Origin: Robiginitomaculum sp.
GTDB lineage: Bacteria; Pseudomonadota; Alphaproteobacteria; Caulobacterales; Maricaulaceae
Assembly: GCA_026993275.1 (NCBI GenBank)
Contig: JALWUB010000168.1
Coordinates: forward strand, 1-6,822
Direction of reading: 5' to 3'
Length of the DNA: 6,822 nucleotides
The notes beneath the pieces were generated by a model, which worked only from the letters and a program-made list of their open reading frames with translations, was not told where the DNA came from and searched no databases. A program made the position numbers and the translations under genes. Shown here piece after piece: positions 1 through 5,519 of the stretch (position 1 is the first letter of the stretch; every line of letters starts with the position of its first letter).

Positions 1-65
1 CGGTGCTGGATATTGGCCCATTTTGAATGCCCTGCCATGGCAAACCTCCCAAAACATGCTGACGG

Positions 66-106
66 CCGGTTTGTAGAATACAATGGAGACGCTGCAAACC
101 GGTTTT
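66..106 (+). terminator. Long inverted repeat followed by TTTT; possible terminator of an upstream transcript
   Basis: An 11-bp arm at 66-76 (CCGGTTTGTAG) pairs with 92-102 (CTGCAAACCGG). There is one G-U wobble and a 15-nt loop, and the run TTTT follows directly at 103-106. This is the strongest inverted repeat in the non-coding 1-258 stretch. Its geometry fits a Rho-independent terminator for a plus-strand gene that ended before or near the window start. The long loop, short T-run and GC that follows weaken this. It could instead be an operator or a structured leader of the downstream gene. Confidence 0.35.
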
Positions 107-198
107 GCACGCGCCGCACAGTCCCGCAGCACCGGGCGGTGCGCCGGTTGCGGGCCGCTGGCGCCAGCCCGGCACGATTGCAAAAGGGCATCAGGTGC

Positions 199-226
199 TT
201 TTCAGCGCAGTCGGCCGGGTTAATAT
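199..226 (+). promoter_or_regulatory. Possible sigma-70-like promoter of the AhpD-like gene
   Basis: TTTTCA at 199-204 (4 of 6 matches to TTGACA) is separated by 16 nt from TAATAT at 221-226 (4 of 6 to TATAAT). The -10-like element is a conspicuous AT patch in GC-rich sequence. A transcript starting near 233 would have a leader of about 25 nt carrying the ribosome-binding site. The match is weak and rests on position and AT content. Confidence 0.3.
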
Positions 227-245
227 GGTGCCGCAAACTTGCAGG

Positions 246-251
246 AAAGGA
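246..251 (+). promoter_or_regulatory. Ribosome-binding site that sets the start of the AhpD-like gene
   Basis: AAAGGA at 246-251, inside the purine run AGGAAAGGA (243-251), lies 7 nt before the ATG at 259. It is the best Shine-Dalgarno match in the area. It favours this start over the upstream in-frame ATG at 13, whose extra 82 codons do not resemble any protein domain I recognise. Confidence 0.7.
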
Positions 252-258
252 CTGGACC

Positions 259-858
259 ATGGCCCTGGTTGAACCGGCATCTGACGCTGAACTTGAACAT
301 TTTGCGCCAGTCATGGAGCTGTTGCAGGCGCACATGGGCTTTGTGCCCAATTCGCTCAAGACCATGGCGCGGGCGCCGGACATTGCCAACGCATTTGTCG
401 GCCTCAGCCATGCCATACTGGCTGCGCCTGGAAAATTGCCGGCCGATCTCAAAATGCTCATCGGCTTTGCCGCCAGTGCTGCCCATGGCTGCCGATATTG
501 CCAGGCCCACACCGCCCACGGTGCCGCGCGGGCCGGGGTGGACGCGGCCAAGATCAAGGCGCTCTGGGACTATGAAACCAGCCCGCTCTTCAGCGACAGG
601 GAGCGCGCGGCCATGCGTTTCGCACAATGCGCTGCGCAAACCCCGCCTGTGACGGGAGAGGCGGAAAAGGCTGCCCTGAAGGCCCGGTTCAACGATGCCG
701 AAATTGTGGAAATCGTTTCCGTCATTGCCCTTTTCGGGTTCTTGAACCGCTGGAATGATGCCATGGAAACCACATTGGAAGACCAGCCCGCCAGCCATGC
801 CGCGGCCGCCTTCAGCCCGGCCAGGTGGAGCCCCGGCAAGCATGGCCAGCACGGATAG
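259..858 (+). CDS. AhpD-like / carboxymuconolactone decarboxylase family protein
   Basis: This 199-aa, probably cytoplasmic, all-helical protein belongs to the AhpD/CMD fold superfamily. Family members include alkylhydroperoxidase AhpD, which uses a redox cysteine pair, and gamma-carboxymuconolactone decarboxylase. The signature is HGCRYCQAHTAHG around residues 76-88. It supplies a CxxC pair (C78, C81) with H84 and H87 just downstream, so thiol peroxidase or reductase chemistry is more likely than decarboxylation, which does not need the pair. The glutamate usually found 12 residues before the first cysteine in AhpD is Met66 here. The second half contains an FLNRWNDAMETTLE block (161-174), typical of peroxidase-related CMD proteins. 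A poorly conserved Ala/His/Pro-rich tail follows from about 176. The start is fixed by the AAAGGA site 7 nt upstream. The gene runs convergent to divL, with stop codons 9 bp apart. No partner reductase is visible, so the substrate is unknown. Family assignment is strong; exact function is open. Confidence 0.88.
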   Translation: MALVEPASDAELEHFAPVMELLQAHMGFVPNSLKTMARAPDIANAFVGLSHAILAAPGKLPADLKMLIGFAASAAHGCRYCQAHTAHGAARAGVDAAKIKALWDYETSPLFSDRERAAMRFAQCAAQTPPVTGEAEKAALKARFNDAEIVEIVSVIALFGFLNRWNDAMETTLEDQPASHAAAAFSPARWSPGKHGQHG

Positions 859-867
859 AGGCACGCT

Positions 868-3333
868 TTAATCCGCCGCGGCGGGTTCGCCTTGCGTGCC
901 GCTTGCGCGCTCCGGCTCCGGCGGGGTCTTTTGCTCTGGCGGCTGGCGCGGCAGCAGGCAGGTCACCCGCGTGCCTTCGCCCTTTTGCGATTCCAGTGTC
1001 ACCAGCCCGCCATGCAGGTCGATGAGCGAGCGCACCAGCGCCAGGCCAAGCCCGGCGCCGCCCTGCTTGCCGCTTTCAAAGTCCTCGAACACCCGCGCGC
1101 GCTTGTCCTCGTCAATGCCGCTGCCATCATCGGCCACCCACAGCCGCACCATATTGTCCTCGGCCGCGGCGCCAATGCGGATGGTGCCGCCCTCCTTGGT
1201 ATAGGCCAGGGCATTGCGCAGCAGATTGTAGAGCACCTGCTTGAGGCGCGGCGCATCGGCGCGCAAGGGGGCGATGGCGTCCGGGCATTCGGTGCGGATA
1301 TGGATGCGGGTCTGTTCGGCCCGGGTCTGCACCAGCGCCACCACATCCTCGATAATGGCGCACGGGTCCACATCGGCCAGGTCCAGTACCATGGTGCCGG
1401 CCTCGACCGCGGCCACGTCGAGAATGTTTTCCAGCATGGTGGTCAGTTGCGCCGCGGCGCTGTGAATGGCCTCGATCGGCCCGGCAAGCTTGCTGTCAAT
1501 GGGGCCGAAATCGCCGCCTTGCAGCAGGTCGGCATAGCCGCTTATGGTCGTCAGCGGCGCCCGCACCTGATAGGACACATGCTCGACAAAGTGCGATTTC
1601 AGGTCTGCCGCCGCCTGAATGGCCTCGGCGCGCTCCTTGAGGGATTTCTCGACACGCTTGGAATCGGTGATGTCGGACCAGGCGACAACGCTGGCGCCAT
1701 CGGGCAGCGGGTGTGACAGCCAGGTCAGCACCGAGCCGTCCGCGCGGACAATTTCGCCGCTGACATGGCGGCGCACATGCGGGTCCGGGTCCGTGATGCG
1801 CGCCTTGAGTTCTGCCCAGTATTCGGCCTTGCCATAAAGCGCGCGGCACTTGGCGGCAATCTCGTCAAACGGCTCGCCTTCGGCCAGATCCTTTTCCGAA
1901 AGCTGCCAGAGCCGCTCCAGCGCGGCATTGTGCAGGCGCACCCGGCCATCGGCGCCAAACACCGCCACCGCCTCGCCGAGCTTGTCCAGCGTTGCCTTCT
2001 GCACAGCGATCAGGGTGGCGAATTGCGCCTTGCGCTTGACCTCGCCGGTCATGTCGCGGAACAGGAACAACAGCCCGCCGGAAGGGTGCGCCAGCCGGGT
2101 CAGGCGCAAGATCCGCCCGTCGGGCAGGGGCCATTGCTCTTCGCTGGCCTCGTCCTGCGCCGCGTCGGTGTAGTGAGACAGCTGCTCCGCCTTCCATTGC
2201 TGGTATTTGGCCTGTTCGGGAATGCGGCGGCGCTGGCGCAGATAATCCAGCCATTCGCCATGGCCGGGCCCGCTTTCCAGCCAGCTTTCGTCGAGGCCGA
2301 ACAGGCGGCTGAAGGCGGCGTTGTGATAGACCAGCCTTTGCTCAGGCGAGAACACCGCCACCGCATCGGTCAGATGGTTCAGGGTTTCGTCATGAGCCTG
2401 GCGCAGCATGCGCATCTGCGTGCGCAGGTCCTGCGCTTCGGTGACGTCAGTGGCGATGCAGGCCAGGCCGCCGGAAACCCCGTGGCAACTGATCTCGAAA
2501 TGGCGGCGCTGGCCACCGGTGACCACGGCGAAGACATCGCTCTGCGGCTTGCCCTGTTCCAGCACGGACTGGGCCAGTGTGGCGATCTTGGGGCTCAAGG
2601 CGAGCTGGCGGGCAATGGCGTCATCCAGATCGGTTGCTTCAACCGCGCGCACATAGGCGGCATTCGCCCATTCCAGCTTCAGGGCCGAGTTCAGCCGCCA
2701 GACCGGCTGCGGCGCCTTGGCCAGCATGTCGATGAACGCCGCCGGGTCGCGGGCGATGATGTGGCGCAATTCCTCCAGCCGCCCGCGCGCGCCGGATTCT
2801 TCGAGCCCCCGGATGGTGGCATCGGTCAGCCACAGCACGATCTGCGCGCCCGCGGCGCGGCCATCGGCCTCCATGAAGCGCCCGCCGGGGCCGATTATGG
2901 TCAGCGAAAACGGCTCGCCGCGCTCGTGCAGGGCTTTCAGGCGCTGGCGCAATGTGGTCTCGCCGCCGGCGGCATCGCGCGCTTCATAATCGGCCAGGCC
3001 TTGCAAGATTGCCGAGGCGGGGTCTGACGATTCAGGGCTCTGGGCAAATTTGAGCATGCTGGCCAGGGCCACCTGGCTGCCATAGACCCGCGGCGGCTCC
3101 TGTGCGCCGTCCGGCGCCGCCGCGGCATCGGGCCAGACCAGCACCAGGCCCGGATGGGCCGAGAACAGCAGATCGGCGTGGCTGATGCGGTCCTCGAGCA
3201 TTTCGGCGCGGCGGCGCCAGCGTGCATTTGCGTCGCGCACGCCACGGGTCAGCCGCACCGCCCAAAGGGCTGTGGCGATCGCGAAAAAGACCGCGCCCAG
3301 GGTGATGATGACGGAAAGGGTCTGTGCGCTCAT
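868..3333 (-). CDS. divL: DivL-like PAS sensor pseudokinase with tyrosine in place of the H-box histidine
   Basis: An 821-aa membrane-anchored sensor protein. Residues about 6-26 form one transmembrane helix, followed by a basic stretch and a coiled segment (27-52). At least three PAS-like modules follow (about 204-300, 316-430, 447-560), and a degenerate one may lie near 50-170. The HisKA domain (about 575-645) reads EHVSYQVRAPLTTI, so the phospho-acceptor is Tyr588 (codon 1570-1572) instead of His. The neighbouring acidic residue is Gln589, and the usual Thr/Asn at +4 is Ala592. The HATPase domain is intact: N-box N703/N707, G1 DDGSG at 735-739, F-box VFEDF at 748-752, G2 GLGL at 761-764. 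In Caulobacter, DivL carries Tyr at this position, binds phosphorylated DivK and modulates CckA and so CtrA; the same role is inferred here. A Pro/Glu-rich tail (798-821) ends the protein. The start is the ATG at 3333, preceded by a weak AGGCAGG; a GTG at 3345 would add four residues. Another atypical PAS kinase is possible but less likely. Confidence 0.85.
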   Translation of the reverse strand: MSAQTLSVIITLGAVFFAIATALWAVRLTRGVRDANARWRRRAEMLEDRISHADLLFSAHPGLVLVWPDAAAAPDGAQEPPRVYGSQVALASMLKFAQSPESSDPASAILQGLADYEARDAAGGETTLRQRLKALHERGEPFSLTIIGPGGRFMEADGRAAGAQIVLWLTDATIRGLEESGARGRLEELRHIIARDPAAFIDMLAKAPQPVWRLNSALKLEWANAAYVRAVEATDLDDAIARQLALSPKIATLAQSVLEQGKPQSDVFAVVTGGQRRHFEISCHGVSGGLACIATDVTEAQDLRTQMRMLRQAHDETLNHLTDAVAVFSPEQRLVYHNAAFSRLFGLDESWLESGPGHGEWLDYLRQRRRIPEQAKYQQWKAEQLSHYTDAAQDEASEEQWPLPDGRILRLTRLAHPSGGLLFLFRDMTGEVKRKAQFATLIAVQKATLDKLGEAVAVFGADGRVRLHNAALERLWQLSEKDLAEGEPFDEIAAKCRALYGKAEYWAELKARITDPDPHVRRHVSGEIVRADGSVLTWLSHPLPDGASVVAWSDITDSKRVEKSLKERAEAIQAAADLKSHFVEHVSYQVRAPLTTISGYADLLQGGDFGPIDSKLAGPIEAIHSAAAQLTTMLENILDVAAVEAGTMVLDLADVDPCAIIEDVVALVQTRAEQTRIHIRTECPDAIAPLRADAPRLKQVLYNLLRNALAYTKEGGTIRIGAAAEDNMVRLWVADDGSGIDEDKRARVFEDFESGKQGGAGLGLALVRSLIDLHGGLVTLESQKGEGTRVTCLLPRQPPEQKTPPEPERASGTQGEPAAAD
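870..887. repeat. GC-rich palindrome at the convergent gene ends
   Basis: CCGCCGCGGCGG at 873-884 is a perfect 12-bp palindrome. Pairing extends to 870-887 with one G-U. It covers the last codons of divL and lies just past the stop of the AhpD-like gene, where a two-way transcription stop would be useful. It has no separate loop and no T-tract on either strand, so a classical intrinsic terminator is not supported. It may only reflect alanine codons in the divL tail. Confidence 0.25.
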
Positions 3334-3354
3334 GCCTGCCTGCACTGCTGCCAG

Positions 3355-3376
3355 CGGTCCGGCAACCTGCGGACCG
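3355..3376 (-). promoter_or_regulatory. Hairpin in the probable divL leader
   Basis: CGGTCCG (3355-3361) and CGGACCG (3370-3376) form a perfect 7-bp stem with an 8-nt loop. The structure ends 21 nt upstream of the divL ATG at 3333, so it would fold in the 5' untranslated part of the divL mRNA. It could affect translation or be a protein-binding dyad. No T-tract follows it on the minus strand, so a terminator or attenuator is unlikely. Confidence 0.3.
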
Positions 3377-3436
3377 GCACCGGGATCAGCCAGCCTGCGT
3401 TCACCAGCGCGTCTTGCGCCTGCGGCTGTGCTGTTC

Positions 3437-3477
3437 GAATCGCTATCATAGCGTCCGCTCGCGCGGCGCGCTATAAG
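3437..3477. promoter_or_regulatory. Divergent control region of divL and the antiporter gene
   Basis: The 149-bp gap between the two start codons (3334-3482) contains an AT-richer core here. TATCAT at 3444-3449 (plus) and TATGAT (minus, 3450-3445) each match 5 of 6 bases of a -10 box, but neither has a convincing -35. GAATC at 3437-3441 is a GANTC site, the CcrM methylation target in alphaproteobacteria. The hexamer CGCTAT occurs at 3441-3446 and 3469-3474 and inverted at 3448-3453. The first and inverted copies form the dyad CGCTATCATAGCG (3441-3453). No CtrA-type TTAA-N7-TTAA box is present. Binding factors are unknown. Confidence 0.35.
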
Positions 3478-3482
3478 GCATT

Positions 3483-5360
3483 ATGGATGCGCATCTGACC
3501 CTCGACATGAGCGCCAGACTGGCCCTGATCATTGGCGCCGGCATTGGCGCGCAATGGCTCGGCTGGCGCCTGCAATGGCCGGCGATCGTGCTGATGAGCC
3601 TGGCGGGCCTGGCGCTCGGGCCCGGCTCTGCCCTCCTTCTTGGCGAGCCGCTGGTCGCCCCGGTGCGGGATTTCGGGCCGCTGCTGCGCCCGGCCATCGC
3701 CCTGGCGGTGGCGGTGATCCTGTTTGAAGGCGGCCTGGGGCTGGATTTTGCCGAGGTGCGCGCCACCTCCGGCGCAGTGGCCTTGCTGGTGCTGCTGGGC
3801 GCGCCGCTGGCCTGGCTGGCGGGCACTGGCGCAGCCCATTATGCCGCGGGCCTGCCCTGGGATCTGGCGGCGCTGCTGGGCGGCATTCTGGTGGTCACCG
3901 GGCCGACCGTGATCCTGCCGCTGCTGCGCCAGGCACGGCTCAGTTCCCGCCCGGCCTCGGTGCTGAAATGGGAAGGCATCATCAACGACCCGCTGGGCGC
4001 GGTGTTTGCCGTGCTGATCTTTGAGTTCATGACCCTGGGCAGCGGTCTGGCCGCAAGCCACAGCGCGGTGCTTTCGGCGGGCCTGCTGGCGCTGGCCGTG
4101 GGTGCGGGCAGCCTTGCCGGGATTGGCACCGGGCTGGCGCTGGCGGCGGCATTCCGGCGCGGCCAGGTGCCCGAATATCTCAAGGCGCCGCTGATGCTGG
4201 TGGCGGTCATGGCCGTTTATGTCGGCGCCGAAGCCATCGCCCATGAAACCGGCCTGGTGGCGGTGACGGCGCTGGGCATCACCCTGGCCAATGTCCGCTT
4301 TGCCGCCATCGAGGAATTGCGCCGCTTCAAGGAAGGCATTGCCATTTTGCTGGTCTCGGCCCTGTTTGTCACATTGACCGCGGGCCTGCGCACCCAGGAC
4401 TTTACCCATTTCACCAGCCGCTCCTTGCTGTTTGTTGCCGTGATGATGTTTGCCGTGCGCCCGGCCGTGGTCTGGACCGCGACGCTGTTCAGCGACCTGA
4501 ACTGTCGCGAAAAACTGCTCATCGGCTGGATTGCCCCGCGCGGCATTGTCGCCGTGGCGGTGGCCGGTTATTTCGCTGCCGAACTGGGTGCCCAGGGCCG
4601 CGCGGATGCGGAACAGCTGATCCCGCTGGTGTTCGCCATGGTGTTCGCCACGGTGCTGGCCGACGGCTTCACCATTGCGCCGCTGGCGCGGCTGCTGGGG
4701 CTGTCGCGGGCCGGGCCGGAAGGGCTGCTTCTGGTCGGCGCCAACCCCTGGAGCATTGCCCTGGCCCGAACGCTGCAGGAAGCGGGCACGCCGGTTGTGC
4801 TGGCCGACCAGAGCTGGCCGGCGCTGCGCGCAGCGCGGCTTGAGGGCGTTCAGGTCTTTCACGGCGAGGTGCTCTCGGAAAGTGCCGAGGAACGGCTGGA
4901 CCATTCGCGCATTGACAGTCTGCTGGCGGCATCGTCCAACGCCGCATACAATGCCCTGGTCTGTATCGAGTTCGCCCCCGAGCTTGGCCGCCACCGGGTG
5001 TTTCAGCTCAGTCCCGACGACGAGGACGCCCAGTCCGGCGAAGGCATTGCGTTTACCGCGCGCGGCCGCACCATCATTGCCCGCGGCCGCACCTTTGACA
5101 GCCTGATCCGCGATTACTGGCGCGGCTGGCGGTTTGCGGTCATAGAGCTGGAGGACGGCCAGACGCCAAACCTGGCCATGGCGGCGCAGCCGCCCGGCAC
5201 GGACCAGGTCGCCGAACGCGATGCCAGCGGCAAATTGAGGCTGCTGGGGCCGTCGCGCACGCCGCAGGGCGGCGCAGGCACCAAACTCATCGTGTTCAGG
5301 CCGCCCAACGGGCAGGACGAGGCTCAAACCCGGCCGGCGGCAGACAGCGCGTCCTCCTGA
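3483..5360 (+). CDS. CPA1/NhaP-like cation:proton antiporter with C-terminal RCK_N (TrkA-N)-like domain
   Basis: A 625-aa inner-membrane transporter expected to exchange Na+ or K+ for H+ in pH and ion homeostasis. Residues about 12-402 form some 12-13 hydrophobic helices. Recognisable antiporter motifs are FEGGLGLDF (81-89), VVTGPTVILPLLR (137-149), EGIINDPLGA (164-173, with the Asn168-Asp169 pair typical of CPA1) and APRGIVAVAVAG (351-362, conserved Arg353). The unwound-helix motif is TGP, where NhaP proteins usually have TDP. Residues about 413-510 resemble an RCK_N nucleotide-binding fold: strand LLLVGA, then a helix, then VVLAD with acidic Asp442. The GxGxxG loop is degenerate (GANPWS, 419-424), so NAD binding is uncertain. 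The rest (511-625) is a small conserved-looking segment followed by a disordered Pro/Ala/Gln-rich tail. AAGG at about 3475-3478 precedes the ATG; a second in-frame ATG at 3507 is an alternative. The gene is divergent from divL and ends at a probable terminator. Ion specificity cannot be read from the sequence. Confidence 0.87.
   Translation: MDAHLTLDMSARLALIIGAGIGAQWLGWRLQWPAIVLMSLAGLALGPGSALLLGEPLVAPVRDFGPLLRPAIALAVAVILFEGGLGLDFAEVRATSGAVALLVLLGAPLAWLAGTGAAHYAAGLPWDLAALLGGILVVTGPTVILPLLRQARLSSRPASVLKWEGIINDPLGAVFAVLIFEFMTLGSGLAASHSAVLSAGLLALAVGAGSLAGIGTGLALAAAFRRGQVPEYLKAPLMLVAVMAVYVGAEAIAHETGLVAVTALGITLANVRFAAIEELRRFKEGIAILLVSALFVTLTAGLRTQDFTHFTSRSLLFVAVMMFAVRPAVVWTATLFSDLNCREKLLIGWIAPRGIVAVAVAGYFAAELGAQGRADAEQLIPLVFAMVFATVLADGFTIAPLARLLGLSRAGPEGLLLVGANPWSIALARTLQEAGTPVVLADQSWPALRAARLEGVQVFHGEVLSESAEERLDHSRIDSLLAASSNAAYNALVCIEFAPELGRHRVFQLSPDDEDAQSGEGIAFTARGRTIIARGRTFDSLIRDYWRGWRFAVIELEDGQTPNLAMAAQPPGTDQVAERDASGKLRLLGPSRTPQGGAGTKLIVFRPPNGQDEAQTRPAADSASS
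5061..5093 (+). repeat. 12-bp direct repeat, 21-bp period, within the antiporter gene
   Basis: CGCGGCCGCACC occurs at 5061-5072 and again at 5082-5093, exactly seven codons apart. It encodes ARGRT at residues 526-530 and 533-537. The repeat keeps the frame and lies in the cytoplasmic part after the RCK_N-like domain. It could be a small tandem duplication or a functional basic motif pair. Confidence 0.5.
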
Positions 5361-5361
5361 C

Positions 5362-5385
5362 CTGGGCGCCGCGCAGATTTTTCTT
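5362..5385 (+). terminator. Probable intrinsic terminator of the antiporter gene
   Basis: Just after the antiporter stop codon, CTGGGC (5362-5367) pairs with GCGCAG (5371-5376) around a 3-nt GCC loop with one G-G mismatch. The tail ATTTTTCTT (5377-5385) follows directly. Position and T-rich tail fit a Rho-independent terminator, but the stem is short and imperfect. If real, the following PBP gene needs its own promoter. Confidence 0.5.
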
Positions 5386-5452
5386 AAGCGTTGAAAACCG
5401 CACTGCCCTGACCGGCCTCTGCATGACAAGGAGAGGGTTTGCCAGTCATGCC

Positions 5453-5487
5453 GATTCACCCGCCCTTAACCGGGTCCGGGCGATAAT
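5453..5487 (+). promoter_or_regulatory. Possible promoter region of the PBP gene, with GANTC site
   Basis: In the 159-bp gap before the PBP gene, GATAAT at 5482-5487 matches 5 of 6 bases of a -10 box and sits in a small dyad, CGATAATCG (5481-5489). TTCACC at 5455-5460 resembles a -35 box (4 of 6), but the 21-nt spacing is too long for standard sigma-70. GATTC at 5453-5457 is a GANTC site. TTGAAA at 5391-5396 is another -35-like element without a partner. Only weak support. Confidence 0.22.
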
Positions 5488-5519
5488 CGGGCATTCCCGT
5501 GTTGATCAGGACCATCGCC

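Noticed and set aside
1..21. Possible start of a divergent minus-strand gene (ATG at 21, reading MGQYPAP) with an AGGG about 8 nt upstream
   Set aside because: Only seven codons are visible, which is too few to support a gene. Sequence left of the window would settle it.
1..76. Possible 3' end of an upstream plus-strand gene, with in-frame stops at 24-26 or 74-76
   Set aside because: Neither short peptide (VLDIGPF, or a roughly 25-residue tail ending at 76) is recognisable, so no frame can be chosen.
13..258. 82-residue N-terminal extension of the AhpD-like protein from an upstream ATG
   Set aside because: The extension has no family resemblance, crosses the inverted repeat at 66-106, and a good ribosome-binding site precedes the ATG at 259.
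1765..3027. 420-codon open frame on the plus strand inside divL
   Set aside because: It is antisense to well-conserved PAS and kinase sequence, has no domain signature and no good ribosome-binding site.
5384..5399. CtrA-like box (TTAA followed seven bases later by AAACC) upstream of the PBP gene
   Set aside because: The second half-site does not match TTAAC well enough; it is probably chance.
3471..5459. 662-codon open frame on the minus strand opposite the antiporter gene
   Set aside because: Its translation is low-complexity (Gln/Arg/His/Gly-rich) with no recognisable domain, while the plus strand encodes a clear antiporter. Long antisense frames are expected in GC-rich genes.
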